In this document: in pieces, positions 1 to 11,515 of the stretch
How the letters are laid out: each line of letters starts with the position of its first letter
Position numbering within the stretch: the stretch's first letter is position 1
From: Lycium barbarum
Taxonomy: Eukaryota; Streptophyta; Magnoliopsida; Solanales; Solanaceae
Assembly: GCF_019175385.1 (NCBI RefSeq)
Contig: NC_083345.1
Span: forward strand, 126,173,657 to 126,237,656
Length of the DNA: 64,000 nt
Reading direction: 5' to 3'
Notes under the pieces: generated by a model
Told to the model about the DNA's origin: nothing
The model's input: the letters and a program-made list of their open reading frames with translations, nothing else
Database searches by the model: none
Position numbers and translations under genes: made by a program

Positions 1-135
1 TTCGCGGATAACATCAAGGTCAATCTTGTCGTTAGCAATCTTTTTCCTCAAGTAATAGTGAAGAAGCTCTTCTTCTGTTGGATGAAAACGGAAGCCGGGA
101 GGCACTTGTGATTGACCATTCACTGATAGATTCAT
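1..135 (-). CDS. NST1: NAC-domain transcription factor, NST/SND1 clade, 5' end only
   Basis: These are the first 45 codons of a NAC transcription factor read leftward; the rest lies beyond the window. After a short N-terminal arm (residues 1-10, ending NGQSQ) comes the canonical NAC subdomain [20 protein letters not shown] at residues 11-29, then RKK and the IDLDVIRE stretch at 38-45. The [11 protein letters not shown] lead is typical of the NST1/NST2/SND1 group, which in Arabidopsis switches on secondary-wall (cellulose, xylan, lignin) programmes in fibres. The start is the only ATG upstream of the NAC motif in frame, and it gives the arm length usual for this clade. The assignment to NST1 rather than a paralogue is an inference from the arm, because the variable C-terminus is not visible. 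No break is seen. Confidence 0.85.
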   Translation of the reverse strand, partial: MNLSVNGQSQVPPGFRFHPTEEELLHYYLRKKIANDKIDLDVIRE

Positions 136-251
136 CTCTAAAGTTGCAAAATCGAGCTAAGTTTGTAAAAATGCCTAAACCAAAAGAGAGAAGAGAGTGT
201 TAGAACATTATTGAAGAAGAGAGGTAAAAAGGGAAGGGAGGAAACATGATC

Positions 252-258
252 ATTTATA
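252..258 (-). promoter_or_regulatory. Candidate TATA box of the NAC gene
   Basis: The minus strand reads TATAAAT here, about 120 bp upstream of the NAC start codon. That would leave a purine-rich 5' UTR of roughly 90 nt. The position is plausible but there is no transcript evidence. Confidence 0.45.
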
Positions 259-2469
259 TGCTGGTTAGGGACACTATTTTGTCCAAAAATGCATGAAAAG
301 GTATGGTATCATGGCCGATAGTGTGCTTTATTATTTGTCGTCTTTGGCTTCTAAGAGAAAATCAACCACCACCGCCACAATTAAAAAGAAAAATGTAATC
401 AGGTAGGCTGATAGACCAGACCAAAAAGGATAAGGTTGTGGTCCCTACTCTTGGTAGAATTGTGGGGTCCCACATTGGTGGGGTAACCCCGCATCAAGAA
501 ACTATGACCCTCTACCTTAAAATCTCTAGAAAAGCTCTCTGAAACCACCAATTTCCTAAGAAAATCTCTCTTCCCCTCTGTCTCTCGTTTTATTTATTTA
601 TAAATAGTTATACGGCATTCGGTGCATACTTATTTGACTAATTTAAATTATTAGCGGAAAAACATTTTCTTCTAGAATTTCTTTATTTTATACGGTGACA
701 GAGTCATCCTGTCTAAGAAATGTCAATTGAACAATTAAACCCCTTAATCGAAAAATTACACTCTCTCTCAAAACTCCTTCATTGAACGATCTTTAGCTTC
801 TTAGTACATTTTCTTTTATATGTTTTGAATGTCCTTAGTGAAAATGCTAGTTCTGCCACTATTTCAAAGACTTAAATTCAAAATTTCTAATCATATTCAT
901 CACTTCACACCTATTGATGATTGTCTCTCTCTTTTTCAGGATCCATCTCACTTTACTCGTGCAACTAACACCAAAGACAAGGAGGTATAGAGTGGGGTCG
1001 GAGCATTGCGCTTTCCAAATTCATGATATTTTATAAAGAGGTATAAAGATGCATATTTTCTTTCATAGCTATTTCCACCTTATTAGATCCAACAGTCACA
1101 GGAGTACCAACTATAGGCGCTGCACCATTATATGTTGACATCACATACTATTTTATTGTAGGATTTTATATAGTTTTTCAAAAGGTCATGTATGTTTTAA
1201 CACTTGGCAGCTAGTACAAGCATATATACCATAAGTTAAACTGTGCATAATTATTTTGGGCTTGAACTAACGCTGAAATCTTTTTTCCATATTCGGATCT
1301 CATTTGAGAGGAATCGTTCTTAATTATGTGTAGCTCATCTCAACTGAACATTTAAGCTATTAAAGAGAAGATACTTTTATTTACTTAATTATGTCTTCAA
1401 CACAGTGTCACGTGCGAGCCTAACCCATAGATTAAGTACATTAAGATTCTTTCGTAATGGCCGGTGGTGGTGAGACTCAAATCCAGAACATTTGTCTATG
1501 ATATTATGTTGAAGCAAATGAGTGACCATCTCAATAAAAAGTTTAAGCTATTAAAGAAAGTACATTTTTATTTACATAATTATGATCTAATAATTATCTT
1601 CTAACGTGTATAAGGTTATATTCAACATGCAGAACTGCTTTGGCTCAAAATTAACAAGTTAATTGTCTACCCATTTCTGAGAAATTGCTGGTTTATGGTT
1701 GTTGTCATTAGCATATAGACGTGTTACCTCATCGTTGTCTGCTGCTTAATTTGACTATATTAATTCACCTGTAATTCTCATGTCTATTATCAAAAATCCA
1801 TTTTCAACTTTTCCATCCTCGTTTCTTACTTTCTTTTCATATACCTTGTAGACAATCTTATTGCATATGTTTCTTCATGACAAGTTAAAGTATACATTTT
1901 CATTTTCAACGATAGAACAGAAAAAGGGACAAAAGATTATCATTCTCCAATCACTCCGACATAGTTTGGCGAATGGTGCATTGACAAATTAAGTAGGAAA
2001 GAGAAAGAGCTGATGATTATGTGTATGTTTATTTTCAACTTTTATCACAACCACAACGTATTAATTATTTACTGGATTAATATAAGAGCAACACACCACT
2101 GAATAAGTCTAATACCAGCAGCACTGAGAATTCTGTTATGAGGTCATTCTGTTTCTTAGACCTTAATGATGCTCTCTTTTTCCTCAATTTCCATATCTAA
2201 TCATTATCGTTTATTGGAGCCTTTAAATTGACGAGCCACCCACTTCCTCCTCTAACGTCTTACCAGCACCCCCATTAAGCCTCTCTTTTCTTTACTAGTT
2301 TTATTTATGCAACATTTTTTTTTATCTGCTTAAAAGAGAATAATATATTTTTATAATTAACAGAATTTCTTTTATTTTATCCTTAATGATATGCATAAGT
2401 TCCAAAAACATCTTTTATTTTATCCTTAATGATAGTCAAATACCGCCACACAAATTGAAACATAGAGGG
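259..2469. other. NAC upstream region, no gene seen
   Basis: AT-rich intergenic DNA. The only internal structure I noticed is a degenerate direct repeat of about 60 bp (1334-1393 and 1526-1584), each copy containing CATCTCAA and TTTAAGCTATTAAAGA. It looks like the remains of a repeat family rather than a gene. The stretch just before 2475 ends in AGAGGGAGTA, like the right end of a decayed Stowaway MITE. Confidence 0.5.
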
Positions 2470-2477
2470 AGTATTAC

Positions 2478-2601
2478 AACGACAACAATGTACTCAATGT
2501 AATTTTTATAAGTGCGTCTGGGGAGGATAGAGTCTATGCAGACCTTATCCCTACCTTATGAGATAGAGAGGTTGTTTCCGATAGACCATTTGCTCAAGGA
2601 C
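2478..2601 (-). mobile_element. TS-type SINE
   Basis: Read on the minus strand this carries the typical Solanaceae SINE 3' half: a GGTCTATCGGAAAC block, a GGTAAGGTCTGC-like block, CCTCCCCAGAC, and a TTG-rich tail. It is flanked by an 8-bp direct repeat AGTATTAC (2470-2477 and 2602-2609), consistent with a target duplication. The copy is 5'-truncated and lacks a clear tRNA-like head. Confidence 0.75.
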
Positions 2602-2609
2602 AGTATTAC

Positions 2610-3339
2610 TTTCACAAATTTAACTCACTGCTCAGCGTTAACTAAGAGCCTACTTAATTATACTAGTAGTTGTAGCTGGTTAGTTGTTGACTTATTGTTG
2701 TTGGGCTAATATCACAATCCTTTTATTTTACTATTTACTATTCACCATCCTAAGTGGAATAGTAATTTACTAACTGTCTTTGTAATATTTATATACATAC
2801 ATATTGGTGACGTTCATTATTTCAGATTTAAGCTTTGTGCCATGACATGGTATGATGACAGCATCCTCAGAAAGATAATAATCACTTGGGAAATTAATTT
2901 TAGAGTCATTTATTTATTTATTTATTTATTTTATCATTTTCACTACGAGGTTTGCATAACAAGCAACATATATATTATCATCATAAAGACTATCAACTTA
3001 TAGTGTTCATCAACAACTACCAACTATTAGGCAACTAATTTTGGGGAATTCTTTTTAATTACAGAAGAAACACGCAAATTTCGTTCTTTCAAATAGACCT
3101 TTTTTATATTCGAAAAAATAACAAATAATCGACGTAGCTAAAGGAAATACACATACACACAAACACATGTTACCCATTTAGTTTGATGTTCTTTTCCCCA
3201 TATACATTTCTTATTAAGTCCAAAATATCTTACGATGATAGCATCTTTACAATTTTAATTATTCCCCCTACTGAATGCCGACAAAGAACCGGTAGAACAA
3301 CAAGAACGACTATTTTGTCAAATAACTAGTGTAAATAAT
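2610..3339. other. Intergenic, no gene seen
   Basis: AT-rich DNA with a TTTA microsatellite near 2909-2933. No coding or RNA signal was recognised. Confidence 0.5.
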
Positions 3340-3541
3340 CAGAGGCGGATATCCACAACTTGAACTTTATAAGTTCGAGTTAGGAATTTTGTCAAAACTC
3401 ATTGATTTATTGGGTTCGAAACCAATTAATTAGGTACACTTATTTAGTGAATTTTTTAATACATACATACATGATCCAATCCAAATCTAATGAGTTCTGA
3501 TGAACTCGGACTTTAAACTCTAGATCTTCGTCCACTGTGGT
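3340..3541. mobile_element. Degenerate MITE (GAGGCGGAT type)
   Basis: The left end reads CAGAGGCGGATATCC and the right end, reversed, reads CACAGTGGACGAAGATC. These are weak inverted ends of a repeat type common in Solanaceae. The flanks GTAAATAAT and GTAAAGTAT match at 7 of 9 bases, which would suit a 9-bp target duplication. Both ends have decayed, so the family is not certain. Confidence 0.45.
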
Positions 3542-3721
3542 GTAAAGTATAGTTCTAACTGGATCTGCAACCATTAGCATGCAGAAGAATCTTGATAAAG
3601 CGGCTTTAGGGAAATGTGTCCTTGTTATGTTATTATTAGCGAATGACTTAACAACGACAATGCCTTTTAATTTATAGCTGTATGAACCACAGGTAAAAGG
3701 ATTAAGTTGAGAGAAGATGCC

Positions 3722-3886
3722 TGTACGAAATCAATCCGTGATCTGTATTGATGTATGAAAGTAATTATATACAAAGTAGGTATCTCACTAGCAGCATAAT
3801 ACTAGGCTAAATTATAGGACCTAATTACTATACATAAGGAAGAGAATATTTACAATATTTACGTAGACTTATTACATAGTCTATCA
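3722..3886 (-). repeat. Copia 3' LTR
   Basis: 165 bp, TG to CA, matching the LTR at 23174-23338 with only a few differences. On the element's own strand it begins TGATAG, and its first TGA serves as the stop codon of pol. Confidence 0.9.
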
Positions 3887-5601
3887 CACCCCCGCAGTCG
3901 AAGCGGGAGGTTGTCGTACGCTTAGACTGTCCCTGAAATCATCAAAGAGCACGCGCGGAAGACCTTTAGTGAAGATGTCTACGATCTGGTAACGGGACGG
4001 GACGTGAAGAACACGGACTTCTCCACAGGCAGCTTTCTCACGTACGAAATGTATGTCCATCTCAATATGTTTAGTGCGTTGGTGCTGAACTGGGTTACCT
4101 GATAGGTATATGGCACTAACATTATCACAATAAACCAATGCAGCTGTCCGGATGGGACAACGGAGCTCCAATAGAAGGTTGCGAAGCCAACAGGACTCAG
4201 AGACGACATTAGCGACGCCACGGTATTCGGCCTCGGCACTGGACTTAGACATAGTAGGTTGCCGTTTCGATGACCATGAGAGGAGATTATCGCCAAGGAA
4301 AACACAGTAACCGGATGTGGATCGGCAAGTGTCCGGACAACCACCCCAATCTGCATCTGTATAAGAAACCAGAGAGGCAATGGAGGATTTGTACAGATGG
4401 AGACCAAACTCAATAGTACCTTGAATGTATCGGATTATGCGTTTAAGAGCATGCATATGTGGAACCTTTGGATCATGCATGTGAAGGCATACTTGCTGAA
4501 CCGCATAGGAGATATCTGGTCTTGTGAATGTAAGGTACTGCAACGCGCCGGCCAACTTGCGATATTGTGTGGGATCATCACAAGAAAGTCCGGCTGTGGC
4601 ACCAAGTTTGGCTTTGGTGTCGACCAGTGTCTGACTCGGCTTACAGGCAGTCATGCCCGCACGCTCTATAATATCTGTTGCATAATTTTTCTGAGAGAGA
4701 AACATGCCGTGTGAAGTCCGGGTAACAGCAATACCCAGAAAATAGCTTAAAGGACTCAAATCCTTCATATCAAATTCGGCACTAAGCAGAGACATGATGG
4801 ATTTTCTGAGGGAATCTGAAGAAGCTATGAGAATAATATCATCAACATATAGCAGAATGTAAGAAGTATCAGAACCTCGACAATAAATAAAGAGAGAGTG
4901 ATCAGATCGGCTACGTGAAAAACCAATAGTAGAGACATAGTCTGCAAAGCGTTGGAACCATGCACGGGGAGCTTGCTTAAGTCCGTACAACGATTTCTTC
5001 AAAAGACAGACATGATGGGGATGCTTTGGATCCTTAAACCCAATAGGCTGATGCATATAAACAGTCTCATTAAGATTACCATGTAAGAAGGCATTCTTGA
5101 CGTCCAACTGATGAATGGGCAAGAGTGTGCGAGGGCAATGCTCAAGATAGCGCGAATAATAGCCGGTTTGACAACCGCACTGAAAGTCTCATCGCAATCA
5201 ACTCCAACCTGTTGAGACCTGCCATCACGGACAAGACGGGCTTTGTGCCTCACAAAAGAACCATTAGATTTCTTTTTATGACGAAAAATCCACATAGAAC
5301 AAATCAAATTCACATCAATGGGACGTGGAACCAACTCCCACGTCTTATTTTTAATTAGAGCATTATATTCATCAACCATGGCAGCTTTCCAATTGTGGTC
5401 ATTTAAAACACTTATAGGATTTCGTGGGATAGGCGAGATGGTGGCAGTGTTTAAGTTAAATGGTTGTTTGGGCTTGAAAATCCTATATTGGCTTCTAGTG
5501 ACCATGCGGGTGGGCTGCTGGGCAAGCACGGGTGGGGCAGTGGGGAGAGGCTGCTGGGCAGTGACCGTGCGGGTGGACTGCTGGGGGGGGAGGGGGCAGA
5601 C
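3884..5601 (-). pseudogene. Copia pol: reverse transcriptase and RNase H
   Basis: The longest open stretch (3884-5122) holds the copia RT_2 domain, with KNAFLHGNL, SLYGLKQAPRAW and the catalytic YVDD box. It is followed by RNase H with TDADWGGC, STSGYCVFLG, SKSSAEAEYR and the terminal HIEMDIHF block. Upstream (about 5126-5601) another frame encodes the region that precedes RT, including the ALIKNKTWELVPRP motif. The frame change near 5125 is a small indel that breaks the polyprotein. The 5' side stops at the CAGAC target duplication of the nested gypsy element and continues at 14860. RT would copy the element's RNA in the cytoplasm; this copy cannot make it. Confidence 0.9.
3887..3896 (-). 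promoter_or_regulatory. Copia polypurine tract
   Basis: The minus strand reads GCGGGGGTG directly before the 3' LTR, the position of the plus-strand primer. It also encodes the last residues of pol. Confidence 0.7.
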
Positions 5602-8600
5602 TGTTGACACTCAATTTTGTCCCTCCTTTATTTGATTTTATCGGGTTTCTAAATTTACTGACGAGCTAAATACTTTATTTTCAAAATATTTTATTGCTAC
5701 TACTATTAATATCATTACTTATACTTTTCGACGTTATGAGCATTACTTTATCATAAATTTTGAACAGTTAATCATCGTTTCGTTTCGGGTTCGGATTCGT
5801 TAAATTAATTACAAGACAATACTTTGTAAAATCCTTACTTTCCATATACTAATTACTATTTATCTTCACATAATAAATATTGTACTGGTTACTAAATTAG
5901 AAGCCCGAAAATAATTAAAATAGCGGAGGAAGGACCAACAATTTTCAGCCAAATTAGTGGACCAAAATACAAATACAATATTATTCTTCTACCCAAATAA
6001 ACAACCCACATTTTTATACCAACCCACATTTTTCAACCCATATTTAAATTAATGGGCCAGCCCAAACGGACCAGCCCAATTCTAGTTTTTACCCGACCCG
6101 GGTCCAGCCCAACTCCCTAATCTTAACTCTAATCCCCTAACCCTTTCTTCTTCCATCTTCTTCCGCCTCCCTCTTTCCTTTTCCCTTTTCTCCGCCTCCC
6201 TCTCCCTCAAAACCCTAGCCTCTCTCCTCCTCTCCTTCTCTGCCATCCCACGTTCTCCCCACACCCACGCCTCTGCCATTTTCCCTGACACCCCCACCAC
6301 GCCTGTTCCCCGCTTCTTCTCTCTCATACGCTCCCCTTCCATTTAAAAAAAAAAAAAAAACCAATCGCAATCCTATAAGAAGAGGGGAAAACAGATCTAA
6401 CGGGGGGGGGGGGGAGAGGGAAACATCTCCTAAACCTTGAAATTTTTTTCAGTCAGCACATCTAAAAATAGCATCGCTAATAACAACTTTGACTCTAGCG
6501 TTTTCATTCGATTCGTCCAAAAAATGAAATACGGAACTTTAGTTCTTTAAAGCTCTTAATCCTTTCAATCAACTCTACTTGGCTCGAAGTTCGGACCTAC
6601 CAGTACGAGAAAGGAAATTCGAGACCTCGACGCCCCGTTCACTGCGCATAAAAGAGGTAAACCTCAATGCATTTATTGCTCATAGTCTCTAATTTTTGTT
6701 TTGGTTAAGATTTTAGTTTATTCTGCTATGTGTTGGGTGGTTATGTAGTTTCTTTGTCGTCGCGTTATTTGTTTGATGTTTGGGAGCTGTTAGGATAGGA
6801 TATCAACCGTTAAGTGAATTTGAAAGATGTCTATTGTAGTTCGGATATTTAAGACTGAATTTCCAAGACTCAGGACACACTCAAAACCGAATATACATAG
6901 GATATACAGTGGGTTAACAAGATAAGAAGAAGATATACATTCGATATACACCAGATATACACACCCTGATATGTATATTTTAGGTATATTGTATATATGT
7001 TTAAAACAGTTCTGAACTATCCCTCTTTACTCTATTTGTTCTAAGTAGTGTGCCCCGCGACGAATGTAATCTGCTTAGATTTAAATGCGGTAAAGTGATT
7101 ATACAACATGTCGATGTTGGTTGCTGAATTATGTTTGGTCCTGTTATTTTTCATCATTTTTTAGTTGGTGGTTGTATTTGAGTAGCATATAAACTATAAA
7201 CCATTCAGATTCCTCTTTTCCCTCGTTTTTTTTTAAATTGATGATTGCCCCTCAATTAGACCACTATGAAATGTGCCTATTTGTTGTAATTTAAGTATTT
7301 GAATTGATTAAGGCTTTTCATGCTCATTAAATAAATTTGAAACTCTGTATGGCCTGCTTAATAAGATATGAATCTTAAGTCGTCTGGTTCATTGGTTAGT
7401 TCTACAATAAGGATGCCAGAAAATGTGTTTAAGTTCAATATATGCACTGTTTAACCAGCTGAGGAGTAGGCAGTTTCAATTTCTTGTTATGTGCACAAAA
7501 GCTTAATTTAGAGATCAAAGAGGTTTCTGATTTAACTTAAGGTGTGGCTGAGTTGGTTGCTTAAATCTCACTGTGTTCGAGCTCTATGAGAAACTTGTAA
7601 TTTCCACTTATTTTACAAATCTGAAATGTATGAAAGAAACTTTTCTTTCTTTTTGTGTATTATGAACACTTCTAACTGCCCCTTGTTTTTTTTGAAAGGT
7701 GAATCTGAGTAGGGGTAACTTAGTATATAATCATGCCTTTCTCCTATTAGTTAAGTGGCTGTTTTGGTATCTGGTAGTATAAGTTCACCTCAAGCACCAA
7801 TGTTGTTACCCTGTAATAAGATTAAGAGAAGTTTGTTTATCTTTCTCAAGTATGCATGTTTTTTCCTAAAAGACATATTGGTTTCTCTTCAAGACTTTAA
7901 CATTAGGAATATGAATCTGTAATTTTACCTACTGTCCTGTTTGAGTAAAGAATGATGGTTCAACACGATTTTCAAGGCATCAGCTTCTTTCAAAACTTGT
8001 TGACTGTCAGCTTAAGTCGAAGTCTAACCCTTTCTTTAACAAATGTGGCTGGAATTTCAGCCCTATCTTTAAACATGTTTAAGGCAGGACAGAAGTAATA
8101 GTATGCCACCTTCTTTATACTTTGTTCTTCCTTTTCGACAGATTCCAATTTGACATAACTCTTTATTTACCTGAGAATCTAGGATTGACTCCTTTAACCC
8201 ATAGAAAACTGGATTAGTTCACAATAGGTTTGCATCCTACTTACTGTCAATATGTTGGTGCCTGGTGTGTGAATTTGTTGCTATAAATCTTGTTTTAAGT
8301 CCAGTTGTGTCAAAGTCATGGAATCAGTTTAGAATGGTAGTTGTCCGATTAAACAAACCTGTGTTTCTGTCCAGGGTCTAAAAATCAAATGTTTTGACCC
8401 TTTTGTTTGCTGATCTTTACCCTTCTGGCTTGGACCAGTGTTTAGCCCTAAAAACGAGTTATTTGCTAAAAACATATAGAAGGGAAAAGTGTTGAGATTC
8501 TCCTTACGCTTCTCGAGTGCAAACACCTTTTTTTTTCGAAAGCTTTCCTTGATAAAAATATATCCAATCCCTTTTCTTTGTGGAATAAATTTAAATGCGT

Positions 8601-10408
8601 TTAATGTGGATGCATGGGATTACTGTGCTTCCCTATTTTCATTTCATATGACTGAGCAGTGTCTATTTCTCCTCATTTCGGGCATGCTATAAGGTGTAAA
8701 GACCCTTGGTTAATTTTCCTGATTGTTGCCAACTGATTTAGAGACAGATCTCAGTTCTGTAAATATAACACGTTTCGTGAACCTGTTATCCCTCTTTGTA
8801 GTTTAAGTACACTATGCTTGATTAAATGTATACTTATGTATATTACCAGCATACCTGACTGCATACCGATGTTCACAACCCATGAGAGACTATTAAAACA
8901 TGATACAGAAGTTAGGGACTTGTCAACCCAACGTTTATTGTTTAAAATGAAACAAACTCTGCCACCTTGCTCTGCCTAATCTTGCTATCCTTTATTTAAA
9001 TTCTTCATGTATGGTAGATGTATTTGAATTCCCTTTTTCCACTATGCTGCTATGCCACTACTGTGTGATATACGCAGGATATACATAATACATACAATCT
9101 ACCGATCTTTTTAGTTTACATTTGTATTTAACATTATTCATTGATAATTTACTAATTCTTTTCCTTTTATTTTATGCATGACCATCGCATGCGAGTCCGA
9201 GGATTCGTTCTTCTCCTATATTCGTTGTTGGGCTAAAAGCCCAACGAAATCCTCTCGCATCATTCTCCATCAGTCCATCCGCGACAGCCCATAAAATTGT
9301 CATTGGGCCAAAGCCCAACAGCAGCAGCCAGTCCGTAGCCACTATAAGAGAATTTTCTGGGCCGAGGCCCATATACCAGATCTGATTGCAGCAGTCTCTA
9401 AAAATGGGCTGAGCCCATTTAACTACATTTGCTCCTTCATTCCATTTTTTGTGCATTTAACCTTATATTGTTGACTAACACTTTATCTTGTTGTTGTTTT
9501 ACTTAGCTTAGATGATTTATAAGGGAATCAGTATAGAACTTAGTCTTAGTTATGGGTAGTTAATTTAAGAGAAACTAACAATTAATTTCATAAATTATTC
9601 TCTCCTTTTCATGCTTTTTCTTTTATTTGAAATAATCAATTTGCAAAATGACATGACTATATATTTTAAGTAAAGGGAATTACATTTTATCATAAACGTT
9701 TCAAAACGTCACTAATACGCGATTATAAGTATATTTTATAGATACCTCTTCAAGTTTGAATCAATCATGCATATTTTAGCTAAGCATAGTTATCATAGTT
9801 AATAAGAAATGATAAAGAAAACTCACTTCCTTTTGCATCCTATTTATAAAATAAGTCTAGATTTTTCTACATCACAATATTCATACAATATAATTTTTAT
9901 CTAAAGTTCACATTTGTGGAATCTCCTCTACAAGTATTATTTTAAACAATACTACTATACTTTCGTTTAAAAACTTAACAACATTTATAAGTCGTATTTT
10001 AAAACAACATTAGAAGTATTCTTTTATACAAATTATTACCTTCTACAAATCCTATTTTCAAACAACATTTCTATATATCTATCTGTAACTTTAGCTATAT
10101 TTATAAAGCTACTTTCTTTTTTCTACAATATCATATTTACACTTAGCCTAATTAATTATAAGTCCGGTCGGTTAACCATTGTTAATGGGTCTTAAAGGGT
10201 GCCTAATACCTTCCCTTTAGACTAGTTGAACCCTTACCTAGAACCTTAAGTTTCGCAGACTTTTTAACTTTAAAATAACTTTAGGTGTCCTAATTCACCA
10301 TAAATAATTAGGTGGCGACTCCTTAATCCTGAAAAATAAACAAAAAAACAGGAATCTCCAATATGTCGTACTTCTACTTTAACTCCCGGGTTAAAATGGG
10401 GTATGACA
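5602..10408 (+). repeat. Gypsy 5' LTR
   Basis: Starts TGTTGACACTCAATTTTG and ends GGTATGACA, 4807 bp. It is homologous to the solo LTRs at 16154-20906 (opposite strand) and 39058-43011. Near its start there are many AGCCCA/TGGGCC motifs (about 6050-6110), then a CT-rich stretch (about 6120-6340). Four TGGGCY palindromes lie at 9227-9420. The open frames seen in it are short and are not believable genes. Confidence 0.88.
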
Positions 10409-10411
10409 GCT

Positions 10412-10429
10412 TGGCGATTCCACTGGGGA
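10412..10429 (+). promoter_or_regulatory. Gypsy primer-binding site (tRNA-Arg type)
   Basis: TGGCGATTCCACTGGGGA lies 3 nt inside the 5' LTR. It matches the complement of a plant tRNA-Arg 3' end with one apparent mismatch (GATT for GACT). This primer type is usual for Tat/Ogre elements. Confidence 0.75.
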
Positions 10430-11515
10430 ACACTTAGGTTCTAACCATAACGGATTTATATTTAATTAGGATTTGTGTGCTAACTTTATTTGCTTAAACT
10501 ATTTTCACGTGTTATAACTGTTTATCTGCTATTAATTGTTTGTTTGATATAAACTGTTTAAATGTTACTGCTTTGATAAACTGTCATTCCGTTCATATTT
10601 CCTCCACTTCTGGAAAATTCACACATATTCACACACTTAAAACGGCTTCGCGGTTCGCGCCCGTTCACTATTAAATTACCTTTTAGTTGGATCGATCTTG
10701 TGGATTTAGTCGATCAGCGATGCAGTCGACGGCCACGGACTTTCCACTCCCAAGTTGTCCGCTTGGGGGAACCTTGTGTCATAGGAAGCCAACTCTTAGT
10801 CAGCCTAAGATAGAGCTAAACCAACACCCTTTACTAAGAACATACATTTTTGACCTAGGAGGTTTAATACCCTTGGTGTATTAAACTCATTAGACGACTT
10901 TACCCAAACGTCCAAGCGGGTTCACGACCCCGAATGACACCAATCATACTTATGTGCATGTTTGAAGGATAACTGTGCCTAAATATTGACTATTTGCTCT
11001 AATTAATTAGACTTTAGGAAGAAGGGAATGACTAACATTTCTATGACAGGTATGCATCGGAATATAACAAATGACGAAGATCAAGGGTATCACAAATGGA
11101 GCTAGAAGTTAGACATAGAAATTTTATTTACTTTATTTAGATTAGGAAACACTTTATGTTGTATTCATTTGACATGTAATAAATATTACATTATCTTGTA
11201 CTTTATTTTGGGAAATAGAATTCGTTTAATTAATCAAAGCAACGGGATGACGTATTATGACACACTTTACCCTTCAAACAAACGTTAGGCCTACCTCTGG
11301 CACAAAGAGGTCACATGCATGTTAGGACACGTTGTTGCTTGATATGCTTGTTTGACAACTTGTTTGACTCTATTTGATGAATTATTTGCTACATGACTTA
11401 CTTGACTTTACGTGATAATGACTTTACCTAGATATGTTCATGAGACTAACATCGTTTATACTTTATGTTTCTTTTATCTTATTCCCAAAAGAGAGTTGAT
11501 TCGTGTTGACACTCG
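10430..11515 (+). other. Gypsy leader, no gene seen
   Basis: Untranslated leader between the primer-binding site and gag. No protein-coding stretch of note was seen; it probably carries packaging signals, but I cannot identify them. Confidence 0.5.

Noticed and set aside
7545..7584. tRNA-like A and B boxes (TGGCTGAGTTGG and TGTTCGAGCTC) within the gypsy LTR
   Set aside because: Spacing is too short for a tRNA gene, and no acceptor stem, tail or duplication was found; at best a SINE relic.
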